Below, piece after piece: positions 37,218 to 48,490 of a DNA stretch of 64,000 nt (position 1 is the first letter of the stretch; each line of letters starts with the position of its first letter). The notes beneath the pieces are model-generated. The model worked only from the letters and a program-made list of their open reading frames with translations. It had not been told where the DNA came from and did not search any database. This DNA is from Saksenaea vasiformis B4078 (lineage: Eukaryota > Mucoromycota > Mucoromycetes > Mucorales > Saksenaeaceae), in assembly GCA_000697055.1 (NCBI GenBank), contig JNDT01002392.1:248001-312000 (forward strand), written 5' to 3'. A program made the position numbers and the translations under genes.

Positions 37218-37470
37218 TTAATACGCTGGGTATACACAAATACTGACCCTGAAGCGGACGCGCGTCTAATCGAACAGATAAAGTTAAATTCATTGTTAAT
37301 AGTAGGTAATACTCAGATACTCTATTACTTACCCTCAAGAGTGGTCCTATCTGTTCAGCAGGGAACTGCTCTGTACCATTGACCGGTAGCGGCAGTGGAT
37401 GGAGTTCATAATTTCCAAGAGCGGATTCATTGTAGCATGATCCATCATAAGAACAGTTATCTAGTACCAT
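37218..37470 (-). CDS. Candidate short two-exon gene or leader ORF of Cdc7 copy B
   Basis: Exon 37470-37333 encodes 46 residues starting MVLDNCSYDGSCYNES and ends at a strong GGGTAAGT donor. Joining to 37265-37218 gives a 61-residue product. It sits 97 bp before the copy B start, so it may be an upstream ORF in that transcript rather than a gene. Confidence 0.28.
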
Positions 37471-38813
37471 ATACAAAAAAACATGGATGAGCCTGTATGA
37501 GAGTTTGTCCAAAGAATATTCAGAGAAAGTAATATATAAAATAAGGAAAGACGAAGGTACTACCTTTTTTTTTTCAAAAATACGCCCTCGCATCACGACG
37601 ATTTTTTAATGAGATAACGCACCCTGTCAGGGGAAATGATTCCAGCACCATAGAAAACAATAAATGATATATCCTTTAATAATCACCTGAAAGTAGAGAT
37701 TACATCGCCCGACGTAATTTTTGGGGATTGACTAAACCAACCGACTGCGGTTCTTCTAGGAAACGTATGTCTATTGGGAACTTTGTTGCGATTTCACTGC
37801 CTATCGGATTGTCATTGTGCGACTGATCTCTGGAAGGTAGATAGCGAGTAGTAGCTATACCTACCCATTGGATACTAATAACAGCACCATCAATCACCTG
37901 CTATAATACTACTTTCAATGCCTCACTGAAAGATAAGTATATTGTCACCCAAGACAGCCTATGAAAAAGCCGAAGAAAAAAAAAGTTTAAGCGACATTGT
38001 GACGGTTAACATTAATGAGCAGATCAGACATTACTGAAACCTGTGCTTTGAAGGGCACTTAAGCTAACATGAGGAAGGACGATGTTGGAGATAAAATAGT
38101 TGAGCACTGTACAATTTGCATCGTCAGTCTTCCGGACGTATCCAGAGAGGTATTACCGCGGTTACGAGCACAACAACACCGAGAAAAATTCCTGCAATAT
38201 CCCGACGAAGTACGGCCTTCCAGGAACATCTCATTCGGACACGACCGGAGCTTTCGTGTCCAAATAGAATCCATATGTTACACAAATAATATACTTCCTT
38301 TTGAATGGTTCAGTTGCGCTGATGAATGACCATAACGACGTTTCCACGTATTCTGGTCATTATCAACTGGGAGTCATTCTCAAGAAATGGTTACACTTCG
38401 AAGTCTCCAGTCAATTGAGTACGTTCAGCAAGATATAAATGCATCCGTTGTACAGGTAAATGATGTTACGCCTCGTTATGCAGACCATAAAAAACCAGTT
38501 TTTTCTCGTCTTCTTTTTTCATACATCATCTACTGCAGCAATTACGTTCCTATTAGTTAGAGGAAGAGCAAAGAAGTATTCCATTTTCCATGATTGGATG
38601 AAGCAACTGCAATTCCAATTTCTCGCGGAGAGAACAAAATATCTGAACAGCATATGAATGTAACACGTCGTGGGGATTTCTATGGACGACCTTTCATGGA
38701 CCACTGTTCCAGACAAACCTTCCCATCCATCGGTTACACCAAATGGTTCACCGTGTCCTCGCAAATAAAGAGCTCAACGCTTCCTTTGTAACTTGATCTC
38801 CACACATTACTGA
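37471..38813. other. Intergenic region; possible exon at 38387-38455
   Basis: The plus-strand segment 38387-38455 reads MVTLRSLQSIEYVQQDINAS, then a GTAAAT donor, and looks like a genuine first coding exon of a small helical protein. I could not settle the downstream exons before the mannosyltransferase gene at 38814. Elsewhere only short ORFs are seen. Confidence 0.3.
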
Positions 38814-40559
38814 ATGAGGGCATACAGGAGATCACGGTGTTTCCAAGCTGTACCTTTAACATTCCTCCTCCTGTGCGCTTTGTTCATCTTTATCTTGCGA
38901 TCGAATGGTCGAGATTCTCCTACAATTAAGACCGATGACAAATTGCTCATGAAAAGACAACAGAACGGAGGCCAGCACATTTTTACGGAGAAAAATGAAG
39001 ATGCCACAGCTCAATGGGTCAAAGGACAGAGGACCGTACTGGAACCAGGTTATTCATCTTTCGAGTCGTATGAATCGATTTAATGACTGATTTCGTGCAC
39101 AGTTATTGTGAATTCGGAGAGCGACTTGCATACTCATGACATTGCAGTCCCGACACCAGTGCGACCCTGGACAGGTATTGTCTTAACACACAATCGTAAT
39201 CCAAAAACTGATGTGCGCACACAATCCAGAACGAGATATGGAGCTACTAAACACCTCATTGGGACAATCCTTCGAAGCAGAACTTTTGACCACAGCCGAA
39301 GTGGTACCTGATTTTAGGCTACTCGCGTTCCAGCAAAAGGTCTTCAAAGCACTATATCAATATTTTGATCCAATTCTAGCCGAAGGTGCCATGCAAGTTA
39401 AATCACACCCAGCCTGGACACTTTATGAACAATTGGAAAGCACTCTCTATCCATGGCTTCGTCCACACTGGGAAAATGCTTTTCAAATCAACAGACGCAC
39501 ATCCGGTCGAGGTATTGTCGTTTGCATCGGAAATATGCAATTTAAACATGCAGTGACGACGTTACGTGCAATTCGCGAAGTCTTAAAGTCCAAGCTACCA
39601 ATTGAAGTGTTCTATATTCGCGATAATGACCTGTCGCCTCAAAAACGTAATTACCTTGAGACCAAGTTTAAGAATCTAAAGACAAAAAAGATCGACAGCT
39701 TCATTGACGACTCATACACACAATTCAGCACCTGGTCGTTAAAGCCCTACGCGATTTTAGCAAGTAGTTTCACGGAAGTTATTCTGATGGATGCCGACGT
39801 TTATTTCTTCAAAAAGCCGGACATACTATTTGACGACGCAGGTTACAAACGCACAGGATCCTTATTCTTTTATGATCGAACTCTTTTCCCAAATTGGGAA
39901 GGAGGTAGACTTTGGTTGCAGTCCTTTTTAGCAACCGAAAGTTCTCATGTAAACAGGTCGCGATGGTGGAAACTGACTTCAGCGCATGAACAGGAATCAG
40001 GTGTTGTATTGGTAAACAAACGAAAGTCGTTGTTGGGCCTACTGGCTACGTGCAAGATGAACGATAAGCGCGAGCGAGAGCAAGTCTCATATAAGCATGC
40101 GCACGGTGACAAAGAGGTAATGCGACACCTTTTTTTATTGTTTAACTTCTTTGTGATGCGTTATGCTAACTGGAGTTATAGACGTTTTGGATTGGCTATG
40201 AAATGGTTCAGACACCTTATTCGTTCATCAAATCCTATGGAGCAGTGCTTGGGGGACTCGGCGATGGAGGTGACGAAAATCACGTCTGCGGAAATCAGCT
40301 ACATCTAGACACAGAAGGCCGACCGCTGTGGTGGAATGGTGGATTATTGCGCGACAAACATAAGTGGGCCGATCGCTATTTGACGTTTACCCATTACGCT
40401 ATGGGTGAGGATTGGGAGTTTAAGACCTCTTGCATCAAAGAAACAGAAGGAATCCGAGAATTAAGTGCACATGAAAGATGGCTCGGCTCCAAATATTTGG
40501 AACTCGACCAACAACGAAAAAAGGATGAAGAACTAATTGATCAACAAGGATCAAGATAA
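38814..40559 (+). CDS. MNN1-type alpha-1,3-mannosyltransferase (type II Golgi protein)
   Basis: Four exons: 38814-39048, 39103-39174, 39230-40116 and 40182-40559, giving 523 residues. A short basic cytosolic tail is followed by a membrane anchor (AVPLTFLLLCALFIFIL, residues ~12-28), then a stem and the catalytic domain. The catalytic part has GRGIVVCIGNMQFKHA, the metal-binding EVILMDADVYFF (DxD) and LFFYDRTLFPNW. These fit the fungal Mnn1/Mnt mannosyltransferase family, which adds terminal alpha-1,3-mannose to N- or O-glycans in the Golgi. The ATG at 38814 is chosen because it places the anchor at the N-terminus. The C-terminal ~30 residues are charged and disordered. Donor and linkage specificity are inferred from the family. 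Confidence 0.9.
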
Positions 40560-43339
40560 TATCTATGCTTAATGAACTACTTCTATAACGCGATTGAGAT
40601 ATTGTATCAACGTCTCCCCATAAACACTGAGTACTTCCTGCGATGTGGGTGAAGAATTTCCATCTTGCAACTTGTAGAGCGTTCTATCATAACGTCTCAT
40701 TGTCCCGATCGACGTGTTTCGCCAGGTTCGCGCCCACTGTTCCGACTTCTAATTTCTTGGATTGGGTCAAAATTGGATCCCAGCTTTGAGATCTCGCAGT
40801 GAAAAGAGCGCACTGCTTTATCCAACCATATCGTGTTTCAACCGCGCGTGGTTTGTTAGGACAAATTTATCGAAGCGACAACTGTTAAATCCGACCAGGC
40901 ACTTCTGCTTGTCACTGGGTTTGCATGGCAGGCAGCGACCGAACGTGCACCCAACATTACTTGACGGTTCGTCTACGAGAATAAATGTTTTCAAAATGTT
41001 GCACTGTCGATCATTATGAAGATCCTAGTCACTCAAAACTAAGGGGTTGGCCTACGTTTCATGTGGCCATTATAAGAGAAGAATTATACTTCTCACTGAT
41101 CCCCTTAAAAATATGTTTGAAAGTGAGCAAAGGCGGATCACATAAAGCTAGAAGTCTATCCAAAATAACATGGAGCAAATGCTTCTAGCAATCCCTTGAA
41201 GGAGACTAACTGACCATAGACTTTTCCTTTGTGATCTGCCGTACGCATCCGGTAAATCTCGGAAGCTTTCGACGGTAAATGTTTACTCTTAGTTTTGGTG
41301 TTGAAACAGAACGGTATATCCTATTCTAGGGCTGAATTTGAAGGAAACATCGTCATATGCACTAAGTCACCCGGTTTTTCTGATGCGTATCATATGCATA
41401 GTGGAAGAAGTGCTATGGCATTGGCGCTATATATATAACCGTTTGCTTATAGCTTTTTAAATTCTACAGCAGCTAGCAGAAATTCTTTCAATTAAAATGC
41501 CATCGGTAGCAACAGGGTGCAAAACAGGGTTCCTTATTAGCCAAATTACTTTTGATTGAGAAAACTTTTTCTCCACGTGAAATAGAAGATTCGTCTCGGC
41601 GCATGGATGGTGATCCGATGTTATACTTACGGGTAAACAAACAAAATAATTTTTCACCTCTCCCAGGCCGTATGAAAAACAATCATTAGGAGCGAGAGAA
41701 TGCTTTTAAGCAAACAAATCTAATGTGAAAGGAAAGGAACCGTCGTATATTTATTAGCGTTCTTTTTTTTTAAAAAAAATCATTTACGACATAGTTCGGC
41801 TATTTGGCGCATAAACAAGGTAGTCTGATGCAGACATTAGCCACGATTGTCCAAATTGGGATTATTGCAGGCAACATAAGTGAATATCAAGATCCAACAA
41901 AGCTGGCAGGACATTAAACAGTTATATGCCATTTTCTTTGGAATGCTTTGATTGGCAGTTGTGCTCCAGTTGCTATGTGGTGATGAAGCTTTGAAATTTA
42001 AAACACATCGCATCAAGAGGCAAACTAATTACCAATAAAATGACACGCTTACAAATGTTTGCGCAATGCAGATTTGATAAAAGACTTATTGGTGTATTCA
42101 TTTTAGGGTATTGAGGAAATAGCCTTGTGGTCTATTCGGAAATTGTAGGCTTTGTTTTCCCAGCCAAATTGTGAACTGCCGCCACTGCCTCTTGTCAACT
42201 GAATTCTTCGTTGTTTGTTTTCAACCGTAGCAAAACAAACACCAACGGTGACTGTTGACATTGTTGTGAGACGTTCTTTGACCCATTAATACTATCATTA
42301 TGATGACAACGGCAGCCATTATACATAGCACCGGCTTCATGCCCATATTCTTCAAATAGCCGACAGCATTGCAGTTGCTATTGGTTGAACAACAGTACTA
42401 ATGTGGCCAACTTATACTTAAGCTCGTTCCAGGGTATGGTTTGCGTAATGCTTTATGACAGCATGTGCATCTGCACTAACGTATCTTGCTTAACAGTGGC
42501 TTGTGAATTTTGAGTTGACTCTTACGGATCTATGCAAGATGCAGCACGGCTATACTAAGTTTTACCGCCAAACGCGTGTGTACGAAACGGGTCTTTTTTT
42601 GGTATGTTTGTTGTGATGGAAAACAATACTAGTAAGAAAAAATAATAATAAAGGGCCATTGCCGGTCTTTGCTTTTTCGTTCTGTACATTAGGTAAACCG
42701 TCGAACCCCCGTTAATCAGGAGCAGATTTTCCGTTCTCAAAAAGAGAAAAAGGGTGACATTTGGCTTCAGGCGTTTGCCAGAAAGTTGGATTAACTCTTG
42801 AATATTTATCAAAAATGGCACCTACATTAACAATGCAGGCGTGTAGGAGGTACCGGCTTGACTACGTATTGACCTTCCGTGGCAGCGGAGTAAAAAGTAG
42901 AAAGCAGATCCTGCAGTCTGGAACATATCACACGACTTCCTTGCGTTTTCACATGACAGTTGATCTTCTTGTTACCATTAAACAGGTAGGCAAAATTCTT
43001 CTTCAGGCGGCTCTCGGCAAATCGTATCGATATGTTACTTACCTTTTGCAGTTTGGAGCAGTTCCAAGTGAGCACGAACGTGTTACACTAACTTAAAGGA
43101 CAAATCGTCGAGCAGACCGATAGACAGCGATCCGAATGTACTTGCGCTATTCACGTTCCGCAGGCTACCAAAACAAGAAAAAAAAACAAGGTGATATAGT
43201 CACAATTAGCAACCACAATAACGCCAGGTGGTATTTTGCAGTCAGAGTTTGACACCAAGCGGTTTGATTTGTTGGATGCAGTAAACACTTGGACGCCGTG
43301 ATTCCCCCCGATCGCCGCCATATTTAGATACATCTACTC
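40560..43339. other. Intergenic region, no secure gene
   Basis: Short ORFs on both strands. On minus, 43333-43150 and 43075-42827 show fragments that could be exons of a small gene, but I find no consistent splice pattern. No repeats from elsewhere in the window are seen here. Confidence 0.4.
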
Positions 43340-43415
43340 TGCTTTCTTTCTTTCTTCCTTTTTTCTTCTTCTTCTTTTTCATTTCTCTTCCTCCTTTCTT
43401 TGTTCTTTTGCTCCC
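43340..43415 (+). promoter_or_regulatory. CT-rich promoter tract before the His/Gln-rich gene
   Basis: About 75 bp of nearly pure pyrimidine on plus end directly at the ATG at 43417. It resembles the tract before the G-alpha gene and probably marks promoter and transcription start. Confidence 0.45.
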
Positions 43416-43416
43416 T

Positions 43417-44898
43417 ATGCTCAAGAGGCCACATCGAAATATTGTCTTTGCCGATCGTGGCATTGTGCTGTATGATCGTGCAAAGAGTGATCTTTTTGTC
43501 CAGAGAAGTCACTATGCCTTTTTAAATGGTCCACCGTACGACGAAACGGAGCATGTGTATCCGCCATCCATCACGACCATATTCTTGCTACAGATACAAG
43601 CATCAATCATCAAGGCTATCAGCGCGCTGCCGCCGAAGGATGCAGGGGGTATACACAGGTTCTTTGTTATAATGCTGGCGACACAATCGCTACGATGGTT
43701 TCTACTGTTCGGTTTGTTGGTGCTGGATAACGTTTCTCATGTGCTGAATGTTGAGAGGGAGATGGATGATGTAAAGCAAAGGCATCCTGAAAGTCAGCAA
43801 GAACGTCATCATCATCGTCACCACCACCATCAGCATCACCATCACCAACACCATCATCAAACTCAACAACAGCAGCAGCAGCAACAGCAGCAGCAAGAAC
43901 GCCGCCAGTTGACATATACCACAGCTGAATCAACTACATCGGATAGCGGGCTCCTGCACACAACGTTTACTACAGAAAGTCCGGATTTTCCTCCCGAGCA
44001 AGAAGTTATTTCTGATGATGGCCACGTCTATTCCAAGCATACCGCCCATGAGTACAGCAACCGACAGCCGAGAGCTTCCAAATCGGATATTCCGTTCTCG
44101 TCACGTCAAAGGTCTCCTCGGTCATGTTGTGAAAATCTGGCATCGTCGAAATCCGCCAAGGCCACTTACTCCACGCCCTCTTCTCCAAGTTCTCCTACTC
44201 CTACCTTTTCAAATCCACCTGCTACGGCCCGGACAAGGAAAACATCCTCTCCATCAGCATTGACCACGGCTCCCGTGGTGTCTAACATCGACCACCTGTC
44301 CATTCCAAATACTGCGCATAAACCTCAGCACCTTCGTTCACGCTCAATTTCCAATGTGGATTCAAGCAAGGAGGACGCCCAAATGGCATCCAAGGTCGTC
44401 GTTCCAAAAGAAGGCAGTATGTCTTCCCAGCTTCCTGGACAACATACTCTCCGCCGTACAAATGCCCAGCGTGACTTGACCACTAAACCCACTGTGGTTA
44501 CACCGGTTGAGAAACGCACCAAGCCAGTTGTAACCACGAAAAAACCAACTGCTACTCGTGGACAAGGTCAAGTAAAGCCCGTTACCCTCAATCCATCAAC
44601 GTCTACAGGAAACTCCTCAACCTCTTCACAATCTTCATCTCCGGTGTCGGCGTCTCATTTGGCTACAGGTACGACAGATAGGAGAAGCCACACACATCAG
44701 CACGGACACTCGGAAGATACACGCAACAACAATCAACGCCACCACCATCACCATCACCATCATCACCACCACCATCAAGATACACCAAATAGCAATATCA
44801 AAACAGCGGAAGAATATATTCATGACAGCCCCTTGATCCGTAAGGAACAACATGTGGCAAGTCCCACCAATCCAGCAGTGGTTCCGTGGCGAGCGTAA
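43417..44898 (+). CDS. His/Gln-rich protein of unknown function
   Basis: A single open frame of 493 residues from ATG 43417; the track codon at 43408 is TTG, so it is not used. Residues ~1-75 are ordinary globular-looking sequence (NIVFADRGIVLYDRAK). A hydrophobic segment at ~80-110 (FFVIMLATQSLRWFLLFGLL) could be a membrane helix or signal anchor. Then come a His run with Gln insertions, a Gln run, a long Ser/Thr/Pro-rich part and a second His run (12 in a row) near the C-terminus. The many His residues could bind zinc, copper or nickel. I recognise no family. Low-complexity codon runs may make length variable. Confidence 0.7.
   Translation: MLKRPHRNIVFADRGIVLYDRAKSDLFVQRSHYAFLNGPPYDETEHVYPPSITTIFLLQIQASIIKAISALPPKDAGGIHRFFVIMLATQSLRWFLLFGLLVLDNVSHVLNVEREMDDVKQRHPESQQERHHHRHHHHQHHHHQHHHQTQQQQQQQQQQQERRQLTYTTAESTTSDSGLLHTTFTTESPDFPPEQEVISDDGHVYSKHTAHEYSNRQPRASKSDIPFSSRQRSPRSCCENLASSKSAKATYSTPSSPSSPTPTFSNPPATARTRKTSSPSALTTAPVVSNIDHLSIPNTAHKPQHLRSRSISNVDSSKEDAQMASKVVVPKEGSMSSQLPGQHTLRRTNAQRDLTTKPTVVTPVEKRTKPVVTTKKPTATRGQGQVKPVTLNPSTSTGNSSTSSQSSSPVSASHLATGTTDRRSHTHQHGHSEDTRNNNQRHHHHHHHHHHHHQDTPNSNIKTAEEYIHDSPLIRKEQHVASPTNPAVVPWRA
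43804..43897. repeat. CAY/CAR codon repeat (His then Gln runs)
   Basis: Imperfect CAT/CAC then CAA/CAG triplets encode the first His-rich and Gln-rich runs of the 43417 gene. Confidence 0.85.
44738..44777. repeat. CAY codon repeat (12-His run)
   Basis: A CAC/CAT tract encoding about 12 consecutive His residues in the same gene. Mixed codons suggest it is kept at protein level rather than being a fresh slippage product. Confidence 0.85.
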
Positions 44899-45994
44899 AG
44901 AAAAACAAAGATACATAATGCTACATATGTTATTAAATACAAAAAAAATGAAAGAAATAAACAACGTCATGTCTTTTTTATCCTTGTAGCCATGATTAGC
45001 ATCGTTCTCTCCTAATTCTTGTCAGATATGTGAATGCAGACAATGAAAGACTTGCATTGATTCCGATGATGACTTTTATTAACTATCAACTTCAGAGAAT
45101 TTCACAAGTACAAAACTTAATTTACGCTCGGACAAGGCCAACAACTCAACGGAATCTTTTTTTTCTTTAGTTAGGTTAAATAGCCAGTCCGCTTGCTATC
45201 GTTACGGGGAAGTTTTGAATTGATCGCAACAGGGTAGCCTCAAACAAGCACCATCAAAAGAGTGCATTTCAAGTAAAGAGCAATGCGAAAAAGGGGAATC
45301 AGAAGAACTTTAGCATGAAGGATGAGCAGCATACTGCCTCAATTAGAGATTAACGCTATGGGGCAGGATGGATCGACAGAGTTCTTAGGGACCATAACTA
45401 TCCGGTCCGGAACGATTAGGGACCGTAGGAACGCCAGTTCACGTAAAGGACCGGTAAAAATTGCTGAAAGTTATCGTCAACTATGGAGGATATGCATCAT
45501 ATCAAAGACATAATTATTTTTCAGAGGCTCGAGGTGCTTTTTGATACACTGTCTCTGAAGACGGAGTGGAAGCAACAACGGGAGTGCGAGAGAAATTGAA
45601 CCATCGTAATTTATTGTCTCTCGTCATGGGAAATTACTACGGATACTCCGGTCCCTCAAAGTCTAAATGGTTGATGAAGTGACAGTACAGATGATTGCCG
45701 CAGACAGGTGCAGTTTTGTACAGCAATAGCGGACTGTGGTAGGGTTCCCATAATGGAGTATACTGCAATGGGTGTCCTGAGGTGGTGCTTACGTGATGTT
45801 GATAACCACAGCTTTCGTGAGAATTGCTTTCTTCTCCATCCGAAATCAGATAAACGTCCCTGGGAATTGGCCATTCCACCCACTGTGGGACACCCGAATG
45901 TAGGACACAATCATTCGCATATCGCACCCTGTCTATTGTACTACTATCACAAAGAAATATGGGTTGAAATACACAGCCTCACTTGCATGCTGTA
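44899..45994. other. Intergenic region, no gene seen
   Basis: Overlapping short ORFs on both strands (for example 45637-45927 minus and 45708-45998 plus). This could be the decayed 3' part of the transposase relic that follows, but I find no second or third catalytic-acid motif. Confidence 0.4.
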
Positions 45995-46664
45995 TTAATG
46001 TGATATCTTTGCGGAGGCCACGAGCCGAACATCTAAGATCATTACGCGAGAGATAATGTGAATCCAGAGATCGTGTATTTCCTTAACTGGTACACGAGCT
46101 AAATCCGCACCGTATTGACAAGAGGGTAACGAATGAAAAATGACGGACAGGGTCGATATGGCACCGATGTAATAGCTGCAATTCCCTCCGTTTGTTACAG
46201 TATCCTTCGCTGCCGTACCCTTCAAAGAACGACCAAATTTCTTTGAGTATGCAAGTTGAAACCGGCTTCATCAATAGGAATGAAGTTCTTAGTGAAGTCC
46301 AAGTCTTGCTCCTTTCTTCATTCTGCGGTTTTCTCTTTCCGCAAGAAGATTTTCCAGCTGTTTCAGAGTTATATGGCATTTACTGACCAAATGTCTATGC
46401 AGCACTGATTCTGCTACCGTTAAGTCTTCAAAGATCTCACGTAAGCTCTTTTTTATATCCGTCAGTACAACAGCGGGATTTCTGTATATATTCTACAAGA
46501 TACTGCGAATGATAGTCAGACAGCTTCCCATAATATCTAGCGCGAGCATTTCTCTGAGCAACAGGTAGTCCCTGTTCTTCACCCCGGTTGTAGGTTTCAT
46601 ATAATGTTGAGCGGTTCGCACATTTATACCTATGATAAGTGCTGCTTCCTGTGCTGTTCGTCAT
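45995..46664 (-). pseudogene. Relic of Tc1/mariner-IS630-like DDE transposase
   Basis: Across three frames the minus strand reads in order: RSTLYETYNRGEEQGLPV (helix-turn-helix region), a stop, IFEDLTVAESVLHRHL (second helix-turn-helix), ITLKQLE, a frame change, LDFTKNFIPIDEAGFNLHT with the first catalytic Asp (DEAGFN), another change, then KFGRSLKGTAAKDTV and YYIGAISTLSVI. This order and spacing are those of mariner/IS630-type transposases. At least two frameshifts and several stops make it inactive. The following catalytic acids were not found. Confidence 0.7.
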
Positions 46665-47239
46665 TCTCCAATCACCAAACCAAACAACTTTTCGATTTGC
46701 TGTAGAGTGTATCTTCTATACGTATGAACCTCTCATTCTAGCTTCATGCTCATGCTATGCACATGGCCTGTTCGGAAAGTGGACAAAGCCTGTTAAGCTT
46801 TCACGTCTATTATCGTCAGCAAATAACGTGACATCTGCCAATGTACCTATTGCATAAAGTCGGCGTTTACATGACTACCTTCTTCCCGCCATCTTTCAGT
46901 CAAAACGGATGGATTTAAACGAGACAGTTCTTCCCATTCGTTTTGTGTATCATCCTCAGACATATAAACATCCAATGAGGTGACATCATTTACATTCAAT
47001 GGGGCGCCATCAGCCTTCATGTGTTCATGTGGATCGTTCGTATCGAAGAAGTAAAAGATGAGTTTGCTATCGCCCCTTCGAATGGCGGAGTTCATACAAC
47101 GCAAAAACCTTTGGTTACTGGCACAAAATTCATTACCAGCCGCGCAACGTCAGTTTTGCAATCAAATAAATTAGGACTATTGTTTCGATAATTACTCCCT
47201 TCTTTTTACTTCTTTTCAAAATATCCTTTTCAGATTATA
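46665..47239. other. Intergenic region with an 85-codon minus ORF
   Basis: A minus ORF (47104-46847) reads acidic, Asp/Glu-rich sequence with no known motif. It lies upstream of the transposase relic and may belong to it. The last ~60 bp before 47240 are pyrimidine-rich and end TTTTCAGATTATAATGG, so an intron in the 5' leader of the next gene is possible. Confidence 0.35.
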
Positions 47240-48488
47240 ATGGAAAACACCTGGTCAACGTACAAAATCAAGCCCGCGACTGCGAGCTTGTATACGGACG
47301 ATGCTATTGTTCTTTATGTCCCTAGTGGTGCTGGAGCTAAAGGAAGCGCTCAGATCCGTCGGTTCTATTTAAATCCGCACTTCTCAGAAAAAGTGAACAG
47401 CTGCCGGGAGCAAGTCCACAACAAGGTAGCTAGTGGCAATAATATTATTGAGGAAGTGGAATGGTCGATCAGCTTCCAAACCGGAGAATGTTCATGGTTA
47501 ATACCTGCCGTGGATGAACACTACCTAGTAAGGTTCACTAACGAACCTAGAGTAACACGTGGCTAAACTTGTGTCTCCTTGTTATAAGCTCAATAAGTCT
47601 GTGACATTCCCAGTGGTACGTGCTTAAAACTCTCCCTGCTGTCCCTTTGATTTAAAGGAGCATGCATACTATTTCGCTGACGATCAAACAAACTGATCCT
47701 TTGATCTTTAGGTTATCTCCGCTTCGTTTGACGGAGACAAAATAGCATCAATTCGCATTTACTGGGATCAAGCCTGTGTTCTGCGACAGTTACGCGTCAT
47801 TACTGATAAGAACAAATGGCCAGTGCGTGGCATCGAACAAGTGGATGCGCTTCGATCTCCCAAATCTGCCCAGCTTAACCCATTCGTAGCAGACGCCCCC
47901 GCCGATCACAAGGTACACCCGTTTCTATTTACTTTCTATTTCGACTGATTGCATTATTAGATCCAACAGCATGAGAAAAATACTTACAGTGGGTTCCTTT
48001 TTGAAACATGAAACCTCTGATATTTATACATGTGATTTATAGTGCCTGGAAGAGTATTTGGCCCAGTCAAGCCAGAGGATGAAGTCTCCAGATCAGTGAG
48101 AAGACGCGATCCAAATGAAGTGCACCGAAATATCTTCACCTATGAGCCTCCAGAGCCTCGTCCTTTGGTCGCTCACAATCCCAAACGGCTCGACTCGTCC
48201 TTCAGCTTTGGCAGCGACGAACCTCAGACGCCAGAGCCAATCAAGCGGGCGGCTTCGCCTCCTGAACACGGTAACTTGCCCCGTGGAAACCCCGTCGATG
48301 GCGTAAGTCGTGGAATAGCGATGATGGGGGTATCTGCATCAGATAGTACGAACAGCCGTCGTTGGCAACCACAGACAAGGTAAGTTATTCTTTCCCCAAT
48401 TCGTGCGACTTGTACAATGGTGTAACCTTATTTTATTTTTTATTTTTCTGTTTTTTTTGTTCATAGAAACATCTTTGCACATGAATAA
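47240..48488 (+). CDS. NTF2-like domain protein, fungal conserved
   Basis: Six exons: 47240-47527, 47589-47615, 47712-47912, 47961-47988, 48043-48379 and 48467-48488, giving 300 residues. The N-terminal half has the cone-fold pattern of NTF2/SnoaL-like proteins, with VISASFDGDKIASIRIYWDQ as the typical late strand. The C-terminal half is disordered with the conserved YMPGRVFGP, DPNEVHRNIF and a closing NIFAHE. Exons 2 (27 nt) and 4 (28 nt) are microexons; both are needed for frame, and exon 4 supplies IQQHEKNTY, which leads into PGRVF. The function of this fungal group is not established. The stop codon lies 2 bp from the stop of the convergent Dsc2-like gene. Confidence 0.8.
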
Positions 48489-48490
48489 AG

